A DNA stretch of 64,000 bases from Streptomyces sp. SAI-127 (lineage in GTDB: Bacteria; Actinomycetota; Actinomycetes; Streptomycetales; Streptomycetaceae). This document shows, in pieces, positions 8,616 to 16,667 of the stretch (position 1 is its first letter; each line of letters opens with the position of its first letter). Under the pieces are notes generated by a model. That model searched no databases and was not told the DNA's origin. It was given only the letters and a program-made list of their open reading frames with translations. A program made the translations under genes and the position numbers. The DNA is taken from assembly GCF_029894425.1 (NCBI RefSeq), contig NZ_JARXYJ010000001.1:9506501-9570500 (forward strand), in the 5' to 3' direction.

Positions 8616-9314
8616 ATGCCCGGCACTCCGTATGCCGTGAACGACGTGATGACCCGTACCGTCGTCGCAGTGCATGGCGGCGCAGAGTTCAAGGACATCG
8701 TGAGGACGATGCGGCGCTGGCGGGTGAGCGCGCTGCCCGTGCTGGACTCGGACAACAGGGTCATCGGTGTCGTCTCCGAGGCCGATCTGCTGCCCAAGGA
8801 GGAGTACCGCGTCAGTGACCAGGACCCGGATCCTTGGCCGGCGGCACGGCGCCCGTCCGACCTGGCCAAGGCTGACGCCGTGACCGCCCAGAAGCTGATG
8901 ACCAGCCCCGCAGTCACGGTGGGTGAGGACACCACCCTTGTCCGGGCCGCGCGCACGATGGCGCACGCCAAGGTCAAGCGACTGCCAGTGGTCGACGACG
9001 AAGGCGTCCTGAAAGGAATCGTCAGCCGTTCCGACCTCCTCAAGGTGTTCCTCAGGAGTGACGAAGACATCGCGGATGACGTCCGCCGTGAGATCGCGAC
9101 GCACCTGATGGCGGTTCCCGTTCAACCGATCGGGGTGGAAGTGCGCGACGGCGTCGTGACACTCACCGGTCGCGTCCGCGACACCACACTCCTGCCCTTG
9201 GCCACCCGCCTGGTGCGGGCCGTCGAGGGTGTGGTGGACGTTCATTGCGCACTCCAAGGACCGCTGCGCCGCCCGAACCTCGATCCCGACCTTCCCGGTA
9301 GTGCAGGAATGTGA
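8616..9314 (+). CDS. CBS-CBS-BON domain protein
   Basis: A 232-residue protein with two CBS domains (about 8-60 with LPVLDSDNRVIGVVSEADLL, and 88-147 with LPVVDDEGVLKGIVSRSDLL) and a C-terminal BON domain (about 155-215, VQPIGVEVRDGVVTLTGRV). CBS pairs bind adenosine nucleotides and sense energy state; BON domains bind phospholipid or partners. The combination is frequent in actinobacterial stress regulons, but its biochemical role is not settled. The ATG at 8616 follows GGGAGGACGCC. A strong island operator sits at 8533. The next gene has its own operator. Confidence 0.9.
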   Translation: MPGTPYAVNDVMTRTVVAVHGGAEFKDIVRTMRRWRVSALPVLDSDNRVIGVVSEADLLPKEEYRVSDQDPDPWPAARRPSDLAKADAVTAQKLMTSPAVTVGEDTTLVRAARTMAHAKVKRLPVVDDEGVLKGIVSRSDLLKVFLRSDEDIADDVRREIATHLMAVPVQPIGVEVRDGVVTLTGRVRDTTLLPLATRLVRAVEGVVDVHCALQGPLRRPNLDPDLPGSAGM

Positions 9315-9352
9315 TCGATCCGAAACGGCAGGAGCCAAACGTCCTCCTGACC

Positions 9353-9366
9353 GGGCCGTTCGGCTC
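9353..9366. promoter_or_regulatory. Stress-island operator before hsp20
   Basis: GGGCCGTTCGGCTC, 13 of 14 matching the copy at 8533, lies 73 bp before the Hsp20 start. Its distance to the start codon is nearly the same as for the CBS-BON gene (70 bp), suggesting a fixed promoter geometry. Confidence 0.6.
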
Positions 9367-9438
9367 ACGCGTGGTTCAACTCCGGTGCGGGAAGCTGGAA
9401 GTGGCGAAAAGGCTGACAAGTGTACGGAGGAGGGAGAC

Positions 9439-9861
9439 ATGAACGGCATCATCGCGCGGCTCCCGGGCTGGCCGACGCTTCCCGATCTGTTCGGGTGGGC
9501 CGAGTCCGGGCTCCCCGGGGCGCACGCGGTACCGGGGCTGCACGGCATCCGGGTCGAAGAGCGCCTGACGGACGGAACCTACGTGTTGCGTGCGGAGCTT
9601 CCCGGCATCGACCCCGCCAAGGACGTCGAAATCACCGTGTCGGAAGGCGTTCTGACCCTCCGGACCGAGCGCACGGAAGAGACCACCGAAGAGCACCGCA
9701 CCGAGTTCCGCTACGGCAACTTCGCCCGCTCGGTCCGGCTGCCGGCCGAAGCCAAGGGCGAGGAGGCGACTGCGGAGTACAAGGACGGTGTCCTGACGAT
9801 CACGGTCCCGGTCCCGGAGGCGAAGACGGGTACCAGGACCATCCCGGTGCGGCGCGGCTGA
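9439..9861 (+). CDS. Hsp20/alpha-crystallin small heat shock protein
   Basis: A 140-residue small heat shock protein, an ATP-independent holdase that keeps unfolding proteins soluble. The alpha-crystallin domain covers about 40-130: VEERLTDGTYVLRAELPGID, ITVSEGVLTLRTERTEE, FARSVRLPAEA and the characteristic YKDGVLTITVPVPE. The ATG at 9439 follows GGAGGAGGGAG, and the upstream in-frame extension lacks family likeness. Hsp20 proteins are classic members of DosR-type regulons (HspX/Acr). A strong terminator follows at 9889. Confidence 0.93.
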   Translation: MNGIIARLPGWPTLPDLFGWAESGLPGAHAVPGLHGIRVEERLTDGTYVLRAELPGIDPAKDVEITVSEGVLTLRTERTEETTEEHRTEFRYGNFARSVRLPAEAKGEEATAEYKDGVLTITVPVPEAKTGTRTIPVRRG

Positions 9862-9888
9862 GACAGGGGCACGCCGAGTCGCACGGGT

Positions 9889-9920
9889 GTGCGTGGCCGG
9901 GGGCTTCCCCGGCCACGCAC
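9889..9920 (+). terminator. Strong hairpin terminator after hsp20
   Basis: GTGCGTGGCCGGGG (9889-9902) and CCCCGGCCACGCAC (9907-9920) form a perfect 14-bp stem with the 4-base loop GCTT, 28 bp after the Hsp20 stop. There is no T run. Confidence 0.8.
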
Positions 9921-9998
9921 GCCCTTGTACCCACGTCGGCCGTCCCTCGGACGGACCGCGCTCAGCACGGGAGTGGACGTCCGCAGGGTGTCCGCAGG

Positions 9999-10058
9999 TC
10001 AGGGGGGCTCCGGTCGGCGCGGAATCCAGGGACGCCTGTCCACCTGCATCCGCTTCAT
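9999..10058 (-). CDS. Very short ORF (19 residues) with a good ribosome site
   Basis: An ATG at 10058 on the minus strand is preceded by GAGGAGG with 8-base spacing and encodes MKRMQVDRRPWIPRRPEPP, basic and proline-rich, ending at 9999. The frame upstream of the ATG stays open for hundreds of bases, so this could instead be the tail of a decayed gene. It lies between the Hsp20 terminator and the operators of the 10390 stress protein. Coding status is uncertain. Confidence 0.3.
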   Translation of the reverse strand: MKRMQVDRRPWIPRRPEPP

Positions 10059-10271
10059 AATCGTCGCCTCCTCAAGGGCTGCGGTCTGCCGATACACCGG
10101 CACCGCATGTACGACAGGCTTCTCCGCCAGCAGTGCTCCGGCGATAGGGGCGCCTGGCCTTGACCCGTGGGTCAGATGGGCCACGGCGGGATCCGACCGA
10201 CCCAGAGGTTCCGTCGCCGTTCGTCGACGAGGGTGCCGACCGCCAACGCCCGAGACGTAGGCCGATGGCAT

Positions 10272-10285
10272 GGGCCGAACGTCCT
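10272..10285. promoter_or_regulatory. Stress-island operator, tandem copy 1
   Basis: GGGCCGAACGTCCT matches the 6579 copy at 12 of 14 positions. A second copy starts exactly 20 bp later, so the two lie on the same helix face. Confidence 0.5.
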
Positions 10286-10291
10286 CGGCAA

Positions 10292-10305
10292 GGGCCCATC
10301 GGCCT
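10292..10305. promoter_or_regulatory. Stress-island operator, tandem copy 2
   Basis: GGGCCCATCGGCCT matches the 97 copy at 12 of 14 positions. It lies 85 bp before the preferred start at 10390, similar to the 70-73 bp spacing at the CBS-BON and Hsp20 genes. Confidence 0.5.
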
Positions 10306-10389
10306 CTCGTGCAGCCCGCCAGCGAGTGGGACGGTGAGATGAAAGCCCTGGCTGCCTGCGAGGCAGCCTGGCGGAAGGCGGTGAGGACG

Positions 10390-11265
10390 ATGACGCTCCC
10401 CCTGGTCGTGGGAGTCGACGGATCGGATGCGAGTCTGCTGGCCGTCGACTGGGCGGTGGACGAAGCCGCCCGCCGCGATGTGCCACTGCGGCTGATATAC
10501 GCCTCCCTCTGGGAGCGATACGAGGGGGCTTTGCCGTCGACGGGGCGGAAACGCCCCTCGGAGCAAGTGCTGGCCGAGCACATCGTCGCCTCGGCGGCCG
10601 AGCGTGCCGCACGACGCGACGCGGCCGTGAAGGTGTCCACCGACATCGTCTCCGCCGAAGCGGCTGACGCCCTCCTTCGTGCGGGCAACAACGCCTTCGC
10701 CCTGGTGACAGGGGCACGCGGCCGCGGTGAGCTGCAGGGACTGCTGCTCGGTTCGGTCGGCCTTGCCGTGGCGGCCCGCGCGCACTGCCCGGTCGTTGTG
10801 GTCCGGGGCGACAACGCAAGCCTGGCAGGTACGCACGAGCGGATCCTGCTCGGTGCGGGAGACCCGGCCACCGGTGGTGAAGCCGTGCGCTTCGCCTTCG
10901 ATGAGGCCGCGGTGCGCGGGTGCGCCCTCGACGCCGTACGCGCCTGGCGCTGCCCCGCGCACGAGGGCGCCGACCACCCCGCCCTCGCCGACGAACCCAT
11001 GCATCAGCACGAGGAGCAGGCCTCGGCCCAACTCGACGAGCTAATGCGCGAAGCCATGGCCGAACACCCCGACGTCCGTGTGCGCCGTACCACTGTCGAA
11101 GGCCCCGCCCGCAGGATCCTCGTGAACCGCTCGGCCGCCGCCGACCTCGTGATCATCGGGGCCCGTCGCAGGCAGGGCCACTTCGGCCTGCAGCTCGGCC
11201 GGGTGAGCCACACCCTGCTGCACCACGCGCACTGCCCGGTGGCGGTCGTTCCACAGCTGGTGTGA
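10390..11265 (+). CDS. Universal stress protein, tandem UspA domains
   Basis: A 291-residue protein of two UspA domains. Domain 1 begins LVVGVDGSDASLLAVDWAVDE and has the ATP-loop pattern GARGRGELQGLLLGSVG. Domain 2 has the loop GARRRQGHFGLQLGRVS and ends CPVAVVPQLV. The ATG at 10390 gives the family N-terminus MTLPLVVGVDGS; an in-frame ATG at 10339 with GGGACGGTGAG upstream is a possible 17-residue extension. Tandem island operators at 10272 and 10292 precede it. The HAD gene starts 34 bp downstream, so stress protein, phosphatase and phosphorylase may form one transcript. Confidence 0.88.
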   Translation: MTLPLVVGVDGSDASLLAVDWAVDEAARRDVPLRLIYASLWERYEGALPSTGRKRPSEQVLAEHIVASAAERAARRDAAVKVSTDIVSAEAADALLRAGNNAFALVTGARGRGELQGLLLGSVGLAVAARAHCPVVVVRGDNASLAGTHERILLGAGDPATGGEAVRFAFDEAAVRGCALDAVRAWRCPAHEGADHPALADEPMHQHEEQASAQLDELMREAMAEHPDVRVRRTTVEGPARRILVNRSAAADLVIIGARRRQGHFGLQLGRVSHTLLHHAHCPVAVVPQLV

Positions 11266-11298
11266 ACGTTGTCCTTGGCCCTCGAGAGAGGAGCAGCA

Positions 11299-12057
11299 AT
11301 GACCGTCCAGCCCCACGAGGTGGTCGCAGCCGTGCTGCGGGACGTCAAGGCGGTCGTGTTCGACACCGATGGGGTCATCACCGACTCCGCCCGAGTGCAC
11401 GCAGCCGCATGGAAAACCGCCTTCGACGCCTTGCTGACCGAACACCCGCCCGAGGACCCTGGACAGCGGCGCCCCTTCAGCATCCGCGACGACTACGTGC
11501 GATACGTGGACGGCAAGTCCCGGTTCGACGGTGCCTCCGCATTCCTGGCGTCACGTGGTCTCGACCCGACGGAAGCAACCGTGCGCGCCGTGGCGGAGCA
11601 CAAGGAGCGCCTGTTCACCGAGCGGTTGCGCGAGCACGGCATCGACGCCTACCCGGGGACCGTACGGCTCGTGCGCGCCCTGCGGCGGGCCGGGATGCCG
11701 TGTGCTGCGGCCTCCGCGTCCCGGCACGCACACGAGCTCCTCACCCGGGCCGAGGTCCTCGACCTCTTCGACGTCCTGGTCGACGGGGGTGAGGCGGCCC
11801 GGCTGGGCCTCGCGGGCAAACCGCAGCCCGACCTGTTCCTGGAAGCTGCACGCCGCCTTGGCGTGCCCACCGGGCGGTGCGCCGTCGTGGAGGACGCGCT
11901 GGCGGGCGTCGAGGCAGGTCGGCGGGGCGGGTTCGCCCTCGTTGTCGGAGTGAACCGAGCCCACGATCCGGACAGCGGGGCGCGACTGCTCGAGCACGGC
12001 GCCGACATCGTCGTACACGACCTGGCAGAGCTGCTCCAAGAGGGAGTACGACGGTGA
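11299..12057 (+). CDS. HAD-family beta-phosphoglucomutase-like phosphatase/mutase
   Basis: A 252-residue HAD-IA hydrolase. The nucleophile motif FDTDGVITDS contains Asp22 and Asp24; motif II lies in AASASRH, the lysine in LAGKPQPD, and motif IV in VVEDALAGVEAG. It matches beta-phosphoglucomutase relatives, which convert beta-glucose 1-phosphate to glucose 6-phosphate. The ATG at 11299 follows GAGGAG. Its last codon overlaps the start of the GH65 phosphorylase by 4 bp (GTGA), so the two should be made together. The pairing supports a phosphorylase-mutase pathway from a glucose disaccharide to glycolysis. Mycobacterial Rv3400/Rv3401 have a similar arrangement (from memory). Confidence 0.88.
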   Translation: MTVQPHEVVAAVLRDVKAVVFDTDGVITDSARVHAAAWKTAFDALLTEHPPEDPGQRRPFSIRDDYVRYVDGKSRFDGASAFLASRGLDPTEATVRAVAEHKERLFTERLREHGIDAYPGTVRLVRALRRAGMPCAAASASRHAHELLTRAEVLDLFDVLVDGGEAARLGLAGKPQPDLFLEAARRLGVPTGRCAVVEDALAGVEAGRRGGFALVVGVNRAHDPDSGARLLEHGADIVVHDLAELLQEGVRR

Positions 12058-14423
12058 CGTCCTGGACCTGGGAGTACGACGGCTACGAGCCCACCGGTGA
12101 GCGTCTCAGGGAGTCGCTGTGCACCCTGGGCAACGGATACCTGGCCACTCGCGGGGCGCTCCCGGAGTGCACGGCGGACGACGTGCACTACCCGGGCACC
12201 TACGCGGCCGGCTGCTACAACCGGCTCACCTCGGAGGTTGCGGGACGCCGGGTAGAGAACGAGGACATGGTCAACCTGCCGAACTGGCTGCCGCTGCGCT
12301 TCCGGCTCCCGGGGCAGGAGTGGATCACGCCGTACACCGCGGAGGTGCTCGACCACCGGCACGTCCTGCATCTGTCCTGTGGGCTGCTGGAGCGCAGGAC
12401 GCGGTTCGGGCTCGGCGCGGGGCGGGTCTTGACCGTGCGGCAGCAGCGGCTGGTACACATGGCCGATCCCCATCTGGCCGCCCTGCGCACAGAGTTCACC
12501 CCCGATGGCTTCACGGGCGAACTGGAGGTCGAGGCCGCGCTCGACGGAAGCGTCACCAACGCGGGGGTGCCCCGCTACCGGGATCTGGACGGCCGTCATC
12601 TGACCCACGTGCACACGGGTACCGTCGCCCCGGACACCGCGTGGCTGCGCTGCCGTACCCGCACCTCTGACATCCGCATCGCACTGGCTGCCCAGCTGAT
12701 CGCGGACGAGCCGGTGTCGGACGAGCACGAACCCTCGCGCGCCGTACAGCGGACGCGCCTGCAGTTGACACCGGGCCGGACTGTCACCGTCGACAAGGCG
12801 GTCGCCGTGCACACTTCGCACGACCCCGCGATCAGCGACCCACTGCGCGCCGCCATCGACCGCGTGGTCGCGGCGCCCGGATTCGATGAGTTGCTGGAGA
12901 CACACCTGACCGCGTGGGACCAGTTGTGGCGGCGAGCCGAACTCGAAGTGCCCGGGCAGGCCGGCCGCATCCTTCGGCTGCACCTCTTCCACGTCCTGCA
13001 GACCCTCTCCCCGCACACGGCGGACCTTGACGTGGGAGTCCCGGCCCGGGGACTGCACGGCGAGTCGTACCGCGGGCACGTCTTCTGGGACGAGTTGTTC
13101 GTCCTGCCCTACCTCAACCTGCACTTCCCCGAGGTATCGCGCGCCCTTCTGCGCTACCGCCACCGCCGCCTGGACCAGGCCCGTGCCTCGGCCCGCGCCG
13201 TCGGCCGGCGCGGCGCCCTGTACCCGTGGCAGAGCGGCAGCGACGGCCGGGAGGAGACCCAGCAACTGCATCTCAACCCCCGTTCGGGGCGCTGGCTGCC
13301 GGACCACTCCCGGCTCCAGCACCATGTCGGCTCGGCGATCGCGTACAACGTGTGGCAGTACTGCGAGGCAAGCGGCGACACCGAGTTCCTGCACACCAAG
13401 GGCGCCGAAATGCTCCTGCAGATCGCCCGCTTCTGGGCCGACTCCGCCACCTGGGACGACCAACTGGGGCGCCACCGCATCAAGGGCGTGGTCGGCCCGG
13501 ACGAATACCACGAGGCCTACCCGGACGCGCCGGAGCCCGGGCTCGACGACAACACGTACACCAACGTCACCGCCGCCTGGGTCCTCACCCGCACCCTGGA
13601 AGTGCTGCGCACCCTGCCCGAACCCCGGCGGCGCGAACTCGCCGAGCGCACCGGCCTGGACGACGGCGAACTCGAACAGTGGGAGGCCGTCTCCCGCACC
13701 CTGCACGTGCCCTTCCACGAGGGCGTCATCAGCCAGTTCGAGGGTTACGGCGACCTCACCGAACTCGACTGGGACGGCTACCGCAAGCGATACGACGACA
13801 TCCGCCGCCTGGACCGGATCCTGGAGGCGGAGGGCGACACGGTCAACCGCTACCAGGCGTCGAAACAGGCCGACGTCCTGATGCTCGGCTACCTCTTCTC
13901 CCCGGCCGAACTCCGCTCCCTCTTCGGACGATTGGGCCACCGGTTGGACGAGGAGACATGGCACCGCACGGTCGACCACTACCTGCGCCGCACCAGCCAC
14001 GGCTCCACCCTCAGCGGCCTGGTCCACGGCTGGGTCCTGGCCCGGGCGCGCCGCGCGGACGCCTGGACGTACTGCCAGGAGGCCCTGCGCGGAGACATCG
14101 CCGACCTCCAGGGCGGCACCACCGGAGAGGGCATCCACCTGGGCGCCATGGCCGGCACGCTCGACCTCGTCCAGCGCGGCCTGACCGGCCTGGAGACCCG
14201 CTCTGGCGCCCTATGGCTCGACCCGGTGCCGGTGCCCGAACTGTCGTCGTACGGATTCTCCCTCCGCTACCAGGGGCACTGGGGTGTCCGGCTGCGCCTG
14301 GAGCACGGCTGCCTCAACATCGAGGTCCCCTCGTCCGACCGCTCACCGATCGACGTCCGGCTGCCGGACCGCGCGGTCAGCGTGGAGCCGGGCGAGACCT
14401 GCCGACTGGTTCTTCCGGACTGA
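12054..14423 (+). CDS. Glycoside hydrolase family 65 disaccharide phosphorylase
   Basis: A 789-residue GH65 protein. The N-terminal beta-sandwich starts YEPTGERLRESLCTLGNGYL; the (alpha/alpha)6 barrel includes GHVFWDELFVLPYL; the general acid should be Glu484 in GVVGPDEYHE; the phosphate-site segment is SHGSTLSGLVHGW. GH65 enzymes phosphorolyse trehalose, maltose, kojibiose or nigerose to glucose plus beta-glucose 1-phosphate; the disaccharide cannot be chosen from sequence alone, though trehalose would suit a stress island. The GTG at 12054 overlaps the HAD stop and follows AGGGAG. The residues after FWD differ from the usual FWDTE/I form, so hydrolase activity is not excluded. Confidence 0.9.
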   Translation: MTSWTWEYDGYEPTGERLRESLCTLGNGYLATRGALPECTADDVHYPGTYAAGCYNRLTSEVAGRRVENEDMVNLPNWLPLRFRLPGQEWITPYTAEVLDHRHVLHLSCGLLERRTRFGLGAGRVLTVRQQRLVHMADPHLAALRTEFTPDGFTGELEVEAALDGSVTNAGVPRYRDLDGRHLTHVHTGTVAPDTAWLRCRTRTSDIRIALAAQLIADEPVSDEHEPSRAVQRTRLQLTPGRTVTVDKAVAVHTSHDPAISDPLRAAIDRVVAAPGFDELLETHLTAWDQLWRRAELEVPGQAGRILRLHLFHVLQTLSPHTADLDVGVPARGLHGESYRGHVFWDELFVLPYLNLHFPEVSRALLRYRHRRLDQARASARAVGRRGALYPWQSGSDGREETQQLHLNPRSGRWLPDHSRLQHHVGSAIAYNVWQYCEASGDTEFLHTKGAEMLLQIARFWADSATWDDQLGRHRIKGVVGPDEYHEAYPDAPEPGLDDNTYTNVTAAWVLTRTLEVLRTLPEPRRRELAERTGLDDGELEQWEAVSRTLHVPFHEGVISQFEGYGDLTELDWDGYRKRYDDIRRLDRILEAEGDTVNRYQASKQADVLMLGYLFSPAELRSLFGRLGHRLDEETWHRTVDHYLRRTSHGSTLSGLVHGWVLARARRADAWTYCQEALRGDIADLQGGTTGEGIHLGAMAGTLDLVQRGLTGLETRSGALWLDPVPVPELSSYGFSLRYQGHWGVRLRLEHGCLNIEVPSSDRSPIDVRLPDRAVSVEPGETCRLVLPD

Positions 14424-14466
14424 CCCCGCCGTCCTGCCGCGAACTCGGCCGGATGCCCCTCCAACA

Positions 14467-14483
14467 GGGGCCGGTTGGTCCCC
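14467..14483. promoter_or_regulatory. Stress-island operator before the 14575 stress protein
   Basis: GGGGCC, five bases GGTTG, then GTCCCC forms a dyad close to the island motif and also to the DevR-like GGG..C...G..CCC layout. It lies 92 bp before the start at 14575 and 44 bp past the GH65 stop. Confidence 0.5.
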
Positions 14484-14574
14484 CGGAGGACCTGGACAGT
14501 CCCTCCCCGCACCTGCGAGACGGCGCGACGCTGGTAGTGACAAGTGGACCAGACCTCATTCTGGAGGTGTCGTC

Positions 14575-15504
14575 ATGGTGCTGCCCGTTGTCGCCGGAGT
14601 CGACGGATCCGCCGAGAGTCTGGCCGCCGCCGAATGGGCGGCCCGTGAGGCCGTGCGACGCGCACAGCCGCTGCATCTGGTGCACGTCTGGAACTGGCAC
14701 CCCCGTCAGCAGGAAGGCGAGATCGCCAACGCCGCCCAGCGGCACCTGGCGCGGCGCTCCCTGCGGCAGGCGGAGGAGCGGGTCCGTGCCGCCTACCCGG
14801 ACATCCGCCTGTCCGACGAGCAGATGGAAGGCCCAGCGACCGCAGCCTTGTTGAAGGTGGCTGACCAGGCCGACCTGATGGTCCTGGGCTCGCGTGGCCT
14901 GAGCGGCTTCACCGGATTCGTCGTGGGTTCGGTCGCGCTCGGCGTCGTGGCCAAGGCGACGCGACCGGTCGTCCTCGTGCGGGCCGCCGAGGAGGCTGCG
15001 GACGAACATGTCCCGGCCGGCGACGGAGGCGCTCCGACGGACGCCGACTACCGAGACGTCGTCCTCGCCATCGACCTTCACGACGCGTGCGACGAGGTCA
15101 TTGAGTTCGCCTTCCAGGCGGCTCGGCTTCGGCACGCCCGGCTTCGGGCCGTGCACGCCTGGCAGGCGCCCAGCCCTCTCAGCCTCGGCGCCGGTGACAT
15201 CGGTCTGGTCAGCGACCCTCAGCGCTCCGACGAGTGGCTGGGCTTCCTCAAGGCCGTGCTCCAGGGGTGGCGCGACAAGTACCCCGATGTGGAGGTCCTG
15301 GAGACGGTGGTGGAGGACAAGGCCTCGACCGCACTCGTCCGGGCCTCGACCGGAGCGAGCCTCCTCGTGGTCGGTCACCGCCTCACCGAGCGGCCTGTGG
15401 GCCCACACACCGGCCCCGTCACACACGCCGCGATCCATCACGTCGGCTGCCCCGTGGCCGTCGTACCCCATCTCTGGTGCTGCGCGCCGCGGTCGAGCGG
15501 CTGA
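14575..15504 (+). CDS. Universal stress protein, tandem UspA domains, altered C-terminus
   Basis: A 309-residue tandem Usp protein. Domain 1 opens VVAGVDGSAESLAAAEWAARE with the loop GSRGLSGFTGFVVGSVA. Domain 2 has ARLRAVHAWQ and ends in the family signature HHVGCPVAVVPH. After that the frame continues with LWCCAPRSSG, which is the following Usp gene read in the wrong frame, so the native stop has been lost in a small deletion. The ATG at 14575 follows GGAGGT. Function should survive the 10-residue tail. See the truncated partner at 15477. Confidence 0.85.
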   Translation: MVLPVVAGVDGSAESLAAAEWAAREAVRRAQPLHLVHVWNWHPRQQEGEIANAAQRHLARRSLRQAEERVRAAYPDIRLSDEQMEGPATAALLKVADQADLMVLGSRGLSGFTGFVVGSVALGVVAKATRPVVLVRAAEEAADEHVPAGDGGAPTDADYRDVVLAIDLHDACDEVIEFAFQAARLRHARLRAVHAWQAPSPLSLGAGDIGLVSDPQRSDEWLGFLKAVLQGWRDKYPDVEVLETVVEDKASTALVRASTGASLLVVGHRLTERPVGPHTGPVTHAAIHHVGCPVAVVPHLWCCAPRSSG

Positions 15505-16184
15505 ACGAGCGTTACCCGCAGCTGTACATCGCCGCCGAGCAGGTGCGTAGGCAGCCCGCGCCGGCGCTGCTCGCCGAGGCGGAGAACGCCGAGTTGCTGG
15601 TCATCGGAAGCCAGGGGCTCGGCGGCATCGGCGGGTTCATGGCGGGGTCGGTCGCCATGTCCACCGTGGCCCACGTCGAGCGGCCGGTCGTCCTTGTCCG
15701 CGCGGACGAGACGGCGGCGGACGAACATCTCCCGGACGGCTCCAGGACAGCGTCGCCTCGTACTCCGTACCGCGATGTCGCGGTAGCCGTGGACATCGGC
15801 GGATCCTGCGACGAGGTCCTCGACTTCGCCTTCAGGGCGGCGCAACTGCGGCAGGCACCGCTGCGCGCGGTGCACGCCTGGCATGTTCCTCTCACCCAGC
15901 CGATGCCCGGAACCGAGGAGCGCGCGCTGATCAGGGCGGAGGTGGAACGCGAACTCGCGGCACTGCTCGAACCGTGGCGCGCGAAGTACCCCGACGTGGC
16001 TGTCCGCGAGAACCTGCACGAGGGCCGTCCCGCACATGTCCTCGTACGGGCAACGAACGGGGCCGGCCTGCTGGTCGTGGGGCACCGCAGGCGCCGTGGC
16101 GCAGTCGGCTCGTACACCGGCACGGTGGCCCATGCCCTGATCCACCATGTGACTCGGCCGGTCGCGCTGGTGCCCCACGACTGA
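15477..16184 (+). pseudogene. 5'-truncated universal stress protein gene
   Basis: From about 15477 the frame encodes VLRAAVERLNERYPQ, the loop GSQGLGGIGGFMAGSVA, then a full second UspA domain ending TRPVALVPHD. The first 50-60 residues of domain 1, including the VVGVDGS strand, are missing. The join to the preceding gene falls right after that gene's CPVAVVPH, so a deletion removed the first gene's stop, the spacer and this gene's 5' end. An in-frame GTG at 15477 could yield a 235-residue remnant protein, but no ribosome site is visible. One intact domain might still be made by coupling. Confidence 0.7.
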
Positions 16185-16262
16185 CGATCGTGGGCCACGC
16201 CGACGGTCCACGACTGCTCATCAGGAAGGTCGGCGGTCGAGGCGTACTGGTATCCGCACGCC

Positions 16263-16667
16263 ATGAACGGCTGGGGCACAGTCGACCTTCAGAGCGTTTT
16301 GATCGCTGTTGGCGTGCTGTTCTACCGCGCCCTCAGCCACGGCGCCGTCCGACCACGCACAGGTGAGACCCCACCAGTTCCGGAAGAGACGCTGTCTCAG
16401 CGGTACGCCTGCGGAGAGCTCGAAGAGGACGAGTATCGGCAGCTGGCCGTTCTGCGGGAGCGAGCCCTTGCCCTGATACAGCCTCATTCATCCGCAGCCT
16501 CAGCGGCTGGCCGAGGACAGGGCCGGACGGCGGGCTTGGGGGACCGCCCGGCCCTGTCGGGGCGTCATGTTGCGGCGAGAGCCTCGGCTGTCAAGGACGC
16601 CAGTGGGTGCTGGCGTTTCAACCGACTCCGCCCCTCATCGAGCGCCCGGGCGAGGCCATCGGCGTAA
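16263..16667 (+). pseudogene. SHOCT-domain small membrane protein, probably frameshifted
   Basis: The frame begins MNGWGTVDLQSVLIAVGVLFYRAL, a short hydrophobic segment, then ETLSQRYACGELEEDEYRQLAVLRE, a typical C-terminal SHOCT motif. SHOCT proteins of this kind are about 70-80 residues and stop soon after the motif. Here the frame runs on for about 60 unlike residues and straight through a strong terminator hairpin at 16516-16558. A residue also seems missing within the SHOCT motif (EYRQ-LAVL rather than EYRxRLxVL). A small indel that lost the native stop is the likely explanation. No clear ribosome site was seen. Confidence 0.5.
16516..16558. terminator. Hairpin terminator, likely bidirectional
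   Basis: GACAGGGCCGG (16516-16526) pairs with CCGGCCCTGTC (16548-16558), with an inner GGCGG/CCGCC stem. It lies between the plus-strand SHOCT gene and the end of the minus-strand gene at 16565. Confidence 0.7.

Noticed and set aside
11649..14138. An 829-codon frame antisense to the HAD and GH65 genes
   Set aside because: The sense strand carries family motifs throughout; the antisense peptide has none and no ribosome site.
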